A stretch of 57,436 bases of DNA from Bacteroidales bacterium (GCA_028706295.1 JAQWBQ010000019.1:1-57436); one strand, 5' to 3'. Positions 35,864 to 44,336 are shown, counted from the stretch's first letter. Notes: generated by a model from the letters alone, not told the origin. Numbers and translations: made by a program.

Positions 35864-36964
35864 GTGACCTCTGACATACATATTACGCCATTGCGTGACT
35901 GGCTTGCGGCGCCGGCCATTCCATTGGTTATTGCAGGGCCGTGCAGCGCCGAAAGTGAGCTCCAGGTCATGGAGACGGCAGTCGCCCTTGCCCGGAACCC
36001 GCAGGTCGGGGTCTTCCGCGCCGGTATCTGGAAACCGCGCACCCGCCCCGGTTCTTTCGAAGGCGTCGGAACCCGCGGACTGAAATGGCTTTGTAAGGCC
36101 AGGGAAGAGACCGGTTTGTTGCTTACGGTTGAGGTCGCCAACCCCGGGCACGTTCGCGAAGCCCTCGACCATGGGATTGATATACTGTGGATCGGCGCCC
36201 GCACCGTGGTCAATCCATTTGCCGTGCAGGAGATCGGGGAAGCCATTGGCGACCGGAACATCCCCGTCATGGTTAAAAATCCGCTGAATCCCGATCTGAA
36301 AACCTGGGTGGGCGCCATCGAACGTCTGAATCAGATGGGATTTCATAAACTCATCGCCATCCATCGCGGATTCTCGTTTTTTAACCGGTCGGTTTACCGG
36401 AACGCCCCTATGTGGGAGATCCCCATCGAATTGAAAAGCCTCTGCCCCACCCTCCCGGTTCTGGTCGATCCAAGCCATATCTGCGGAAACCGGGAACTGA
36501 TCCCCGCAACCATCCAGAAAGCCCTCGACCTGGAAATGAATGGCGTAATGATCGAAGTCCACCACCAGCCTTCGAAAGCGCTTACCGATAAAAATCAGCA
36601 GATCACACCCGATCACCTCGCCACGATACTCCGCTCCCTGATCATCCGGCATGAGTCAGGCCCCCCGGAATTTGAGAACAAGCTTGAAGCGTTGCGTTCC
36701 GAAATCGATAAACTCGATGTTGAACTGCTTGAGATCCTGGCCCGCCGGATGAATATCGTGGAAGAGATCGGACAATATAAAAAGGATAACGGAATCACGA
36801 TCCTCCAGATCAGGAGATGGAACCAATTGATCCGTGAAAGGATCGAAAACGGGATAAACCTGGGGCTGAGCCGCGAATTCCTCATGGAACTGCTTCGGGC
36901 TGTTCACGAAGAGGGTATCCAGCGACAATTGGACGTCATGAACCAGAAGGAAGATCCCTCCTGA
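35864..36964 (+). CDS. Bifunctional DAHP synthase / chorismate mutase
   Basis: This 366-residue fusion acts at the first and a branch step of aromatic amino-acid synthesis. The DAHP synthase type I-beta domain (about 1-262) has VIAGPCSAESE, FRAGIWKPRTRPGSFEG, WIGARTVVNPFA, VMVKNPLNPD, AIHRGFS and VDPSHICGNR. The chorismate mutase domain (about 275-360) has KLEALRSEIDKLDVELLEIL, ARRMNIVEEIGQYKKD and IRRWNQLIRERIE. Fusion in this order is known in Bacteroidetes, where the mutase part can mediate feedback control. GTG at 35864 is the likely start, since homologues I recall begin a few residues before TPL; a TTG at 35855 is part of the promoter box. The gene is followed by convergent corA with no gap. 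Confidence 0.93.
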   Translation: MTSDIHITPLRDWLAAPAIPLVIAGPCSAESELQVMETAVALARNPQVGVFRAGIWKPRTRPGSFEGVGTRGLKWLCKAREETGLLLTVEVANPGHVREALDHGIDILWIGARTVVNPFAVQEIGEAIGDRNIPVMVKNPLNPDLKTWVGAIERLNQMGFHKLIAIHRGFSFFNRSVYRNAPMWEIPIELKSLCPTLPVLVDPSHICGNRELIPATIQKALDLEMNGVMIEVHHQPSKALTDKNQQITPDHLATILRSLIIRHESGPPEFENKLEALRSEIDKLDVELLEILARRMNIVEEIGQYKKDNGITILQIRRWNQLIRERIENGINLGLSREFLMELLRAVHEEGIQRQLDVMNQKEDPS

Positions 36965-37876
36965 TCACATCCATTTCTTGATCTTGAAAAATATCACCAT
37001 CAGAATGGCCAGCAGGGCCATGGATCCTGAAACAATGTAGAAAGAAAATGGATGATCCTGTACCGGTAACTTGATATTCATGCCGTAAAGACTGGCAATG
37101 AATGTAAGGGGAAGCAGGATCGATGAAACCAGCGTGAGAATCTTCATCACCTCGTTGGTCTTGTTAACCTGCAGGGAATCAAAGGTCATGGAATATCCTT
37201 TTATCAACTCCCCGTCATCTTCGACCATGTCCCAGATCTTTTGATAGTAATCCATTATGTTCCCCCAGTAGTCTTCCATATCGTCGGCAAATCCCTTGAT
37301 AGCCCCGCTCTGAAGTTTATTGAACAAAACGATCTGGGGCTTGAACATGGTGTTAAGAAGGATAACGTTTTTCCGGGTTTTCGAGATCTTTTCAATGAGC
37401 TGTTCCGCCTTTTTACCGAAGATCGCCTTTCCGCAGTCGTCCACGTTTTTATCGACCTGCTCCACCAACCGCTGGGTATCTTTGGTCAGATGATCCAGGA
37501 TCTGGTAGAAGAGGGCATCGCTGCTTCCCACCTCCATCCGGCCGGTTGCCTGCGACTTGGCTTTTTCCCTGTTGAACAGCTCCTTCAACAACCATTGTGA
37601 TTTCCCGAGACTGATCAGGTAATCCTTTCCCCAGAAGAACTTTATTTCACGGGTTTCGATGAACTGTTCGGTCACGCCAAAGGCAGGAAAATGGAGGATC
37701 ACAAAATAATAATCATCATAAATATCGATTTTCGGACGGAGATTCACTTCAGTCCTGCAGTCTTCCAGATCCAGGTGATGGAAATGATAGCGTGCTTTGA
37801 GCGCCTGCAAATCCTCTTCCGTGGGCCGGGTGATATGCGACCAACGCAGGGTTCCGAATTTTATGGTTTCGATCAT
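36965..37876 (-). CDS. corA: CorA-family magnesium/divalent cation transporter
   Basis: This 303-residue inner-membrane channel imports Mg2+ or a related cation. The N-terminal cytosolic domain (about 1-235) contains HHLDLEDCRTEVNLRPKID and a long helix region ending SMTFDSLQVNKTNEVMKILT. Two C-terminal membrane helices (about 240-262 and 275-297) enclose the pore signature YGMNIKLP. The lysine-rich end KIKKWM is usual. It converges with the DAHP synthase gene and is followed upstream by gldD, 10 bases away, so the two are likely cotranscribed. Its place beside gldD is notable because gldE, another CBS-domain cation-transport type protein, is missing here. Confidence 0.93.
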   Translation of the reverse strand: MIETIKFGTLRWSHITRPTEEDLQALKARYHFHHLDLEDCRTEVNLRPKIDIYDDYYFVILHFPAFGVTEQFIETREIKFFWGKDYLISLGKSQWLLKELFNREKAKSQATGRMEVGSSDALFYQILDHLTKDTQRLVEQVDKNVDDCGKAIFGKKAEQLIEKISKTRKNVILLNTMFKPQIVLFNKLQSGAIKGFADDMEDYWGNIMDYYQKIWDMVEDDGELIKGYSMTFDSLQVNKTNEVMKILTLVSSILLPLTFIASLYGMNIKLPVQDHPFSFYIVSGSMALLAILMVIFFKIKKWM

Positions 37877-37886
37877 GACAACTTCA

Positions 37887-38576
37887 TTATTTCCAGGTAA
37901 AGGTATGGATCATGTGCTCCAGATCGACCCTGAGAAAGTCGATAACCGGGGCCAGTGAATCGTTGTTCGGGACCATGTTGAAGTAAAGCGCGCCTCTTAC
38001 AAAATGGCGTGTACTGTCGGTCAGGTAAAATTGTATAGCCGATGCGGCGTCGGCTCCCCGGATGTCGTAGATCAATCCGAAAACATTCCTGGAGGGATCG
38101 GCGTATTCACGTTGGGTAATGGCGCTGGCCTTGGGTATGTGCTTGTTCACCAGGGTCCGGGCATCTTCAAGCAGGCTGGCAAGATTGCCGTGAACGGGCT
38201 TGTAACTAATGTGCAACGTGGCGTGAAATTGCGGATAATTGATATTGATCCAGTAAGGTTCTGCCAGTTTGCTTCGGTCAGGCGTCACAGAAGCATAAAC
38301 GGGAAATGAAAAAGCATAGGGGAAGGTAGTGTCGAACATCTGGTAATTTTTTACCGGGAAATCGATGCGGTAATAACCCCTGGGCTTCGGTGTGTATGAG
38401 CCGGAACAGGAAAGCATGAAAAGGAAGAGTAACAGAAAAATGGATAAGGAGGTGAAGGGGTGCAACCACGGGTAGCGTCTGAACCATTGACGGGTAGCAT
38501 GAAATTCAGGAAAAGCTGAAAAATCATGAAAGCCGGTCTTGAAAAGAACTGGTAAACGATTGAATATGTTCCGCAT
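37887..38576 (-). CDS. gldD: Gliding motility lipoprotein GldD
   Basis: This 229-residue lipoprotein is needed for gliding and T9SS function in Bacteroidetes. A hydrophobic segment (about 42-56, LSIFLLLFLFMLSC) ends in the lipobox LFMLSC, giving an acylated Cys at about 56. The conserved GldD start YTPKPRGYYRIDFP follows directly. Then YWININYPQFHATLHISYK and RHFVRGALYFNMVPNNDSL occur. The stretch of about 40 residues before the hydrophobic segment is long for a lipoprotein signal; no better start is visible because the codons further in offer no ATG. The usual neighbour gldE is absent. Confidence 0.92.
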   Translation of the reverse strand: MRNIFNRLPVLFKTGFHDFSAFPEFHATRQWFRRYPWLHPFTSLSIFLLLFLFMLSCSGSYTPKPRGYYRIDFPVKNYQMFDTTFPYAFSFPVYASVTPDRSKLAEPYWININYPQFHATLHISYKPVHGNLASLLEDARTLVNKHIPKASAITQREYADPSRNVFGLIYDIRGADAASAIQFYLTDSTRHFVRGALYFNMVPNNDSLAPVIDFLRVDLEHMIHTFTWK

Positions 38577-38643
38577 TCCGAACTTCAGATTATGTCGATT
38601 TGTTCAAGTTACACACCGGTGCACCCACTCACCCCGGATCATT

Positions 38644-39081
38644 TCAGAAGGGCAGGTCATCCTCGACCCCACCGTTGACCGAAGGAAAATCCTCCCGGGT
38701 CGCTTCGGTAGCCGGTGCGATTCCCGGTCCCTCTTCTCCACGACGCTGACCTCCGCCAAGCATCTGCATGGAATCGCCCAGGATCTCGAAAATGAATTTC
38801 TTCTGACCCTCTTTATCCTCGTAATCCCTCCTGCGAATCCTGCCTTCAAGGTAAATGGTCTGTCCCTTTTTTAACCATTTCTCCGCGATGTCGGCGAGGC
38901 CCCTCCACAAAACGATGTTGTGCCACTCCGTGTGGGTCGCCTTCTCACCATCTTTCCCTTTGTAAGTCTCCGTGGTGGCCAGGGTGAATGCCGCCTTCTT
39001 TACGCCGTTCTCAAAATTCTGAATTTCCGGATCTCTCCCCAGATTCCCGATCAGAATCACTTTATTGACTCCAGTTGCCAT
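38644..39081 (-). CDS. ssb: Single-stranded DNA-binding protein
   Basis: This 145-residue protein has the OB fold (about 1-110) beginning VNKVILIGNLGRDPEIQ, with THTEWHNIVLWRGLADIAEK and IYLEGRIRRRDYEDKEG. A short acidic tail ends in DDLPF, the usual interaction tip for repair and replication proteins. It has its own -7 box 33 bases upstream and sits 67 bases from gldD, part of the mutY-ssb-gldE-gldD neighbourhood common in the phylum. Confidence 0.95.
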   Translation of the reverse strand: MATGVNKVILIGNLGRDPEIQNFENGVKKAAFTLATTETYKGKDGEKATHTEWHNIVLWRGLADIAEKWLKKGQTIYLEGRIRRRDYEDKEGQKKFIFEILGDSMQMLGGGQRRGEEGPGIAPATEATREDFPSVNGGVEDDLPF

Positions 39082-39114
39082 AACAATTAATTTTTTTGGT
39101 TAAAACTCCGTGAA

Positions 39115-39122
39115 CAAATGTA
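39115..39122 (-). promoter_or_regulatory. -7 box TACATTTG of ssb
   Basis: This TAnnTTTG match lies 33 bases before the ATG at 39081. Confidence 0.5.
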
Positions 39123-39205
39123 CTTAATTTTTAAGGTTAATCGGGCCGGACGGCAAAAGGTAATACTGATTTTCAACTTTTTTTCAGGGAATAATGGATC
39201 GGGTA

Positions 39206-40480
39206 CTATTTCGTTTTACGGCTGCTTAAAAGATCATCCACGATATCCTCCACCACGACCACTCCTTCGGTCATCCGGTTTTTGTTGATGACCGGTACAG
39301 CAAGCAGGTTGTACTTTGAAACGAGACCGGCCAATGAATCAACCTTATCGTTATCGAAAACCGTCACCGGGTTCTTTTTCATGATGTCGTGAAGCGTTTT
39401 TTCGGGATCGGCCAGAACGAGTTCGCCAAGCGAGATAACCGAAACAAAGCGCTCCTTCTGGTCGGTGATGATCAGGGTATGGATGTGGGCCGGTTCGGGT
39501 TGCTGACGCCTCAACTCCTCCAGGGTTTGCGCTACCGTCATCCCCTCATGAAAAGAGTAGAAATCGGTAGTCATGAGCGAACCCACGTATTGATCCTGGT
39601 ACTCGAGAAGTTCCCTGACCTCCTCAGATGATTCCTTTTCCATCTCTTCCAGCAGCTTCTCGGCCTGTTCATCATTGAGGGCATCGAGGAGGTCGGCCAC
39701 TTCATCGGCAGGCATCTTTTCAAGTACATCGGCAACTTTTTCGACCGGAAGACTTTCGACCAGCCGGATCTGGGCATGGGGTTCCAGCTCCTCCAGCACA
39801 TCGGCCGCCTGCTCCTCATCGAGCGATGCGAAAAGGTAGGTCCGCGTTGTCAGGTCCAACTCCTCAATGATATCCGCCAGATCAGAGGGGTGCAGGGTGT
39901 TCAGCCGGGAAGTCGGCCGGGAGAGTTTCAGCATGGAATTCGACAATCCAACCGCCTCGATATCATCCCACAAAATAAATTTTCCCGGAATATTGATCCG
40001 GAGCGGACCGAGCAGGATCTGAAAAGGTTTTTCAATTCCCACCCGTCGCAACAACCCGTCAAAACCGACATCTACCGCGATCACGTAAGTGCCGGCCGGG
40101 ATGATCACCATCCGGATATCGTTAACCCGTACCAGTTTCCGGCCATGGATATCAACGATCTGCTTGTCCAGCACGTTTTCGGCAAGCCACAAACTGTTAT
40201 GGAACAACCCGGGCGAAATATCATGGATCTCCAGGCAGGTTATGCGCCATTGCCTTTTGAATTTTTTTATTTCGAACGATGAAAAATCAAGGACCCGGGT
40301 CTGGGCTCCCTTTTTCACCCGGATGGCAACTACTTTCGGCCGTACAGGCTCATTTTCCTTGCCCGGAAGGGTGGACTGATCGATTAAAAAATCTTTGATC
40401 CTCCCGAGAATGGTACCGTCGTCAGAGATGTAATTCTTTCCGAGAATCTGACTTAAATAGAAGGTCATTTGCGATGTCAT
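39206..40480 (-). CDS. MgtE_N / CBS-domain protein without transporter domain
   Basis: This 424-residue cytosolic protein has an N-terminal PRC-barrel-like half (about 1-185; two repeats with ISDDGTILGRIKDFLID and VDIHGRKLVRVND). An MgtE N-terminal superhelical domain follows (about 195-290; HPSDLADIIEEL, LEELEPHAQIRLVESLPVEK, MPADEVADLLDAL). A CBS pair lies at about 295-415 (VGSLMTTDFYSFHEGMTVAQ; VTVFDNDKVDSLAGLVSK). No membrane helices follow, so it senses rather than transports, probably Mg2+ or a nucleotide. It has a clear Shine-Dalgarno GGAGG 5 bases before ATG, which is unusual here. It sits between ssb and mutY. Confidence 0.85.
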   Translation of the reverse strand: MTSQMTFYLSQILGKNYISDDGTILGRIKDFLIDQSTLPGKENEPVRPKVVAIRVKKGAQTRVLDFSSFEIKKFKRQWRITCLEIHDISPGLFHNSLWLAENVLDKQIVDIHGRKLVRVNDIRMVIIPAGTYVIAVDVGFDGLLRRVGIEKPFQILLGPLRINIPGKFILWDDIEAVGLSNSMLKLSRPTSRLNTLHPSDLADIIEELDLTTRTYLFASLDEEQAADVLEELEPHAQIRLVESLPVEKVADVLEKMPADEVADLLDALNDEQAEKLLEEMEKESSEEVRELLEYQDQYVGSLMTTDFYSFHEGMTVAQTLEELRRQQPEPAHIHTLIITDQKERFVSVISLGELVLADPEKTLHDIMKKNPVTVFDNDKVDSLAGLVSKYNLLAVPVINKNRMTEGVVVVEDIVDDLLSSRKTK

Positions 40481-40554
40481 GGGTGCCTCCTTCTCTTTTT
40501 ATTCCGCTGTATGGAAGGATGCAACACGCCGGGTCATACCCGGTGCGACACCTT

Positions 40555-41685
40555 TCAGTGCAGGGGTGGATTGATCTTGTTGCTTCGCGCAGGTCCGTCG
40601 TCCATTTCAAAATTTAAAAAATCGGGGGCAAAGATAAATAAATCCCTGAGATAACGGTCGATTAATCTTGGCACGGGAAAGAATTTCAGATCGCTGAAGG
40701 TCACCGCCTGATAGGGCAACCGGGGCTTAACCGAAAAATGAAAATGGTAAAACCAGACCGACAGATTCTGATGGGTCAGCTTGTGTTTCACCGGACCGGT
40801 GACACCATGGAACTCAGGATGATGCGGGGCGAACCATCGCGTGAGCTTTTTCAGGGGTAAGGGCCCGGCATCAGCCGAACCGGAATCCTCCGGGTACTGA
40901 GGAAAATCAAAGAGATTACGCCAGATATCGTTTCCATCCCTTTGTTTCACAAACAAACCCGGTTCATTGCCCTCCCGGTAGGTCATCACCATGTAATGCA
41001 GCGTACGGTCCCTGATTACAGGTTTTATTGATTTTTTTGGCAGCAGGTGCACCCTCCCGGTTTTGTACGCCAGGCATCCTGAGCGAAGGCAACAGCCGGC
41101 ACAACCCGGGTTGGACGGAACACAAAGGGTGGCGCCGAATTCCATGACGGCCTGGTTGAAATCTCCCGGGCGGTCAGGGTCGATCAGGGCCAGGGCAAGA
41201 TCCCGGATCTCTTTCTTTCCCGGGGCGGTATCGACGGGCCTTTCGATTCCGAAAAATCTTGAAAACAGGCGCAACACGTTGCCATCCACCACCGGGCAGG
41301 GCAAATTAAATGCGATGGAGGCGATGGCCGCGGCTGTATAATCGCCAATCCCTTTTAACGCTTTGATGGAGGCATAATCGCCCGGGAACACGCCGTGGTA
41401 TCGGTCCATGATCACCCGCGATGCAGCGAGCATGTTCCGGGCTCTGGAGTAATAACCCAATCCCTGCCATAGTTTTAACAGCTCCTGCTCTTCAGCCCCG
41501 GCCAATGACCTGATATCGGGGTAAGCACGGGTGATATTGATAAAATATGGCAACCCCTGTTCGACCCGGGTTTGTTGCAGGATAATTTCAGAAACCCAGA
41601 TGAGATACGGATCCCGGGTTCTCCGCCAGGGGAGATCCCGCTTGTTCTGCAGGTACCAGTCGATTATAGTTGTGGTGAAATCCAT
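40555..41685 (-). CDS. mutY: A/G-specific adenine glycosylase MutY
   Basis: This 376-residue repair enzyme removes adenine opposite 8-oxoguanine. The HhH-GPD domain spans about 25-215: LQQTRVEQGLPYF with the catalytic Glu, LWQGLGYYSRARNML, then LKGIGDYTAAAIASIAF and VVDGNVLRLFSRFF with the catalytic Asp. The iron-sulfur ligands follow as C-x6-C-x2-C-x5-C (CVPSNPGCAGCCLRSGC, about 192-208). The C-terminal NUDIX-like domain (about 235-345) reads the 8-oxoG strand. The start is ATG 41685. It is a single gene; the 416-base region upstream is gene-free. Confidence 0.95.
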   Translation of the reverse strand: MDFTTTIIDWYLQNKRDLPWRRTRDPYLIWVSEIILQQTRVEQGLPYFINITRAYPDIRSLAGAEEQELLKLWQGLGYYSRARNMLAASRVIMDRYHGVFPGDYASIKALKGIGDYTAAAIASIAFNLPCPVVDGNVLRLFSRFFGIERPVDTAPGKKEIRDLALALIDPDRPGDFNQAVMEFGATLCVPSNPGCAGCCLRSGCLAYKTGRVHLLPKKSIKPVIRDRTLHYMVMTYREGNEPGLFVKQRDGNDIWRNLFDFPQYPEDSGSADAGPLPLKKLTRWFAPHHPEFHGVTGPVKHKLTHQNLSVWFYHFHFSVKPRLPYQAVTFSDLKFFPVPRLIDRYLRDLFIFAPDFLNFEMDDGPARSNKINPPLH

Positions 41686-41715
41686 GAAAAATCAATAACG
41701 AAAATAAATTGCATT

Positions 41716-41775
41716 GTAGCGTGGTAGCGAAAATAATTAATTCGTCAATCGTAAATCATGTCAATCGTAAATTAA
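41716..41775. repeat. Left copy of ~55-base direct repeat (GTAGCG...CAATCGTAAATTA)
   Basis: This copy resembles 46494-46550: GTAGCGTGGTAGCGAAA followed by AATTCGTCAATCGTAAATC and ATGTCAATCGTAAATT. It lies beyond the T9SS/HicBA block on the mutY side. Shorter relatives lie at 42079-42092 and 44321-44347. Confidence 0.8.
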
Positions 41776-41840
41776 CTTTCATTTTCTCTGCAGGGTTCCG
41801 CCTGATCAGATTGGTGTACCGCACCGAATGCGTTTGTCTG

Positions 41841-41879
41841 TATAGTTTTTTCAGTACAGGTCATATAGTTTTTTCAGTA
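41841..41879. repeat. 16-base direct repeat TATAGTTTTTTCAGTA, twice
   Basis: Two exact copies, 41841-41856 and 41864-41879, are flanked by GTCTGT and ACAGAC. Meaning unknown. Confidence 0.6.
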
Positions 41880-42087
41880 GACACAGACACTTCACATGAC
41901 GTAGCCTTAGACCAGACTTAGACAAGTCTTAGGCCACTCTTAGATAAGAAAAGGTTTAAATGGGAATCCTGAACCCGACGAATCTTTCTTAACACGTGAT
42001 GCTTCAGTCATCTTTAAGATGACATACAAATTTACAAAATATTTTCGGCTTTTTATTCTCTAAAAATACTTTTAACCTGTCAATCGT

Positions 42088-42122
42088 AAATTGGTTGTTG
42101 ACTAAAAGTCAACAACCAATTT
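42088..42122. terminator. Perfect 16-bp hairpin spanning the stop of the T9SS gene
   Basis: AAATTGGTTGTTGACT pairs perfectly with AGTCAACAACCAATTT around an AAA loop. The TAG stop codon of the T9SS gene (42102-42104) lies in it. No T-tract follows, so termination is possible but not typical. Confidence 0.55.
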
Positions 42123-43721
42123 CCCTTCCACCACGCTCTCGTTCATGAACACCACCCGGGCGAAGTACATCCCCGCCGGCCAAGCTGAGGTGTTGATATG
42201 CACGGTGGTTTGTTGTTTGGGAATCTCCATCGTGAACATAAGCTTGCCGGTAATACTGAGAATGTCCAACCTTGTTTTATCCCACTGGAACCAAGTGGTT
42301 GTGGATGACAGGATGCTTCCCGGATTCTGCCTGACCAGGTATTGGGGCATAACGATGGTGACCTGCTCCGCGGCTGGGTTCGGGTAGATGTGCAGCCGGG
42401 TCTTTTCGGGATGCTGTTCGGCATCGTCCAATCCCACGATTACCACCTCGCAATCGTCCAACGGCACGGTATCTGATACGATCGGGTGCGGGCAAAGGCT
42501 GTCGTAGGTGAAGGGCCGGGTATAAATGCTGTCGTATTCAAGGTCGGAGGTGAGTTTGAAGGCATAGGTCTGCCAATTCATGGTTGTGTTGTTAAACACT
42601 GGGCCCCCGACTATAATTCTATTATTATAAGTAATATCAGAGGCACGAATGATATCTTCTTTATTGAGAAGTAATGTTTTCTGCTTGATGAAATTTCCAT
42701 TCGAATCTGTCTTGATAACCGCGGTTGTATCAGTGCCTGCACCAAGCCATCCGGCGCACAATACCATCGTTGAGTCCTGAAACCAGTTGATCGTCGTAGC
42801 TTCCCCAAGAGATGAAGAAGTCTTTAGATCCTTATAAAATACAGGGTTGCCATTATTCGAAGTTTTAAACATACAGGGTGAATCCCCTCCGGGTGCAGAT
42901 GTCCTGGCCCGTCTTCCTGACGTATAGATATTGTTATTATTGTCAACTATTGATAACCTGCCATCGCTATACACTCCGTTATTGGTTCCCCAGGGAACCT
43001 CGAAAATGGAAGTGCCGTCCAATGCTGCCTTGATCAGGATAATTTTGATGATGCTCTTTCCGGGATAGGTTGGATCAGGATAATAAGCTTCGCCAGTTAC
43101 GACAATATATGAGTCGGATGTCTTTGTTAATGAAAATGAAACCTCTGAAGAAAATATCGAGTCAGTTAAATAAACCTGGCTCCAGATAACCTCTCCCAAT
43201 GAGTCTAAACGGAAAAGCCATATCTGTTCTTGATTTCCAGATTTCCAACCACTTATTAATGCAATATAATCATTGTCCTCGATTGTTTCGATATCCATAC
43301 CTCCAGAATTGCAACCCGGGGCATTGTATATTTTACACCATTCTTTCTCAAAACAATTGTTCAATTTGATAATAAACGGATCCGTACAACTTGATTGCAG
43401 TTTATTGGTTATTCCGATTTCAATAATCCCTTCACTCAGGGTAGGTCGTGCATTAAAAAATGGAAAATAGCTACTTGCGTTTCCGTACGATTTTTGCCAT
43501 AAAGGATACCCGTTAATATCAGTTTTAAACAGCAAGCCTTTGGCAAAATAAGCATTGTCGTATTCACTGCCGGAAAATAAAAAACCTTTATCGTATTGTT
43601 CCGATAAGGAGTAAACAAGTGTGCTTAGACTATCACCATAAACACGAATCCATTGTTGGGCATTGGATCCAAAATAACAAAACAGAATAATTATTCCTGT
43701 CAAGAATATCTTGTAGTTCAT
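42102..43721 (-). CDS. T9SS-exported repeat protein, paralog A
   Basis: This 539-residue secreted protein has the signal peptide MNYKIFLTGIIILFCYFGSN. The body reads QWIRVYGDSLSTL, YDKGFLFSGSEYD, GYPLWQKSYGN, GWKSGNQEQIWLFRLDSL: blades of a beta-propeller that recurs in many Bacteroidetes cargo proteins. The type A sorting domain starts with LHIYPNPAAEQVTIV and ends EGKLVVDF. The neighbour at 44337-45956 has the same length. The two agree closely in the C-terminal third and in the GEAYYPDPTYPGKSII section but differ in the N-terminal half. A HicBA pair lies between them. A -7 box lies 27 bases upstream. Confidence 0.8.
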   Translation of the reverse strand: MNYKIFLTGIIILFCYFGSNAQQWIRVYGDSLSTLVYSLSEQYDKGFLFSGSEYDNAYFAKGLLFKTDINGYPLWQKSYGNASSYFPFFNARPTLSEGIIEIGITNKLQSSCTDPFIIKLNNCFEKEWCKIYNAPGCNSGGMDIETIEDNDYIALISGWKSGNQEQIWLFRLDSLGEVIWSQVYLTDSIFSSEVSFSLTKTSDSYIVVTGEAYYPDPTYPGKSIIKIILIKAALDGTSIFEVPWGTNNGVYSDGRLSIVDNNNNIYTSGRRARTSAPGGDSPCMFKTSNNGNPVFYKDLKTSSSLGEATTINWFQDSTMVLCAGWLGAGTDTTAVIKTDSNGNFIKQKTLLLNKEDIIRASDITYNNRIIVGGPVFNNTTMNWQTYAFKLTSDLEYDSIYTRPFTYDSLCPHPIVSDTVPLDDCEVVIVGLDDAEQHPEKTRLHIYPNPAAEQVTIVMPQYLVRQNPGSILSSTTTWFQWDKTRLDILSITGKLMFTMEIPKQQTTVHINTSAWPAGMYFARVVFMNESVVEGKLVVDF

Positions 43722-43748
43722 AAATAAAGCAGTCGCCTATGCTGATAT

Positions 43749-43756
43749 CAAAGTTA
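43749..43756 (-). promoter_or_regulatory. -7 box TAACTTTG of T9SS paralog A
   Basis: This TAnnTTTG match lies 27 bases before the ATG at 43721. Confidence 0.5.
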
Positions 43757-43838
43757 GCATATTAATGATTGATGGGGAATAATTGAACTAACAACCAAAA
43801 AGTTGTATCCAAAAAACAGCCATCCCTCAAATTTTTAT

Positions 43839-43846
43839 TAATTTTG
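43839..43846 (+). promoter_or_regulatory. -7 box TAATTTTG of hicBA
   Basis: This plus-strand TAnnTTTG match lies 17 bases before the hicB ATG at 43864. Confidence 0.5.
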
Positions 43847-43863
43847 ACAAAAATGCGAATCAG

Positions 43864-44088
43864 ATGGAACGAATAGTGAATTTGCATATCGAAAGATTAC
43901 CGGAAGGCTTTTATCTTGCTACCTCCGATAATGTACAGGGACTGATTGCACAAGGCAGAACGATATCTGAGACCATTGAAATCGCTAAAGATGTTGCAAA
44001 AAAATTAATCGAGGCCCAGGAAGGGCAGATCTCCGGGCTACGGTCCTTCTCCGACAGTTTTGATTACCCTTTGGTTATTGGAGTTTAG
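43864..44088 (+). CDS. hicB: HicB-family antitoxin
   Basis: This 74-residue protein has the HicB fold: NLHIERLPEGFYLATSDNVQ, then GLIAQGRTISETIEIAKDVA. The usual partial RNase H-like layout is seen (strands about 5-25, helix about 33-52). It is short; the DNA-binding C-terminal part of longer HicB proteins is lacking, so self-repression could need another form or may not occur. It directly precedes hicA (stop and next start adjacent). Its role is to neutralise the HicA mRNA interferase. Confidence 0.85.
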   Translation: MERIVNLHIERLPEGFYLATSDNVQGLIAQGRTISETIEIAKDVAKKLIEAQEGQISGLRSFSDSFDYPLVIGV

Positions 44089-44316
44089 ATGGGGCAGCTC
44101 GCAGGATTCAGATACCGCGATATTGTCCGGATACTAAAACTGTCTGGATTTATTTTTCATCGACAAGCCGCAGGAAGCCATGAAATTTGGCATAATCCAT
44201 TGACAAACAGATATACCACTGTACCAAATCATTCGGGTGATATGCCGGAAGGAACGTTACGGGCCATTTTACGCCAGGCAAACATTGATGTAGAAGAATT
44301 TATAAAATTGACATAA
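44089..44316 (+). CDS. hicA: HicA-family mRNA interferase toxin
   Basis: This 75-residue small toxin cleaves mRNA. The double-stranded RNA-binding-like fold shows YRDIVRILKLSGFIFHRQAAG, then SHEIWHNPLTNRYTTVPNHS with the catalytic His of the GSH motif (about residue 30), and EGTLRAILRQANIDVEEFI at the end. The order hicB-hicA is the reverse of the classic hicA-hicB order but is common in many phyla. The pair sits between two T9SS paralogs in the opposite orientation. Confidence 0.88.
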   Translation: MGQLAGFRYRDIVRILKLSGFIFHRQAAGSHEIWHNPLTNRYTTVPNHSGDMPEGTLRAILRQANIDVEEFIKLT

Positions 44317-44336
44317 TTCGCAAATCGTCAATCATG

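Larger units (their letters stand above)
41686..42087. other. Gene-free region with repeats
   Basis: There is no convincing coding frame. The region contains the direct-repeat block 41716-41775, a duplicated 16-mer TATAGTTTTTTCAGTA (41841-41856 and 41864-41879), CTTAG-rich near-repeats (41905-41943) with the inverted repeat AGACTT...AAGTCT, and a lone TAAATTTG at 42027-42034 on the minus strand that could be a distant mutY promoter. Confidence 0.5.
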
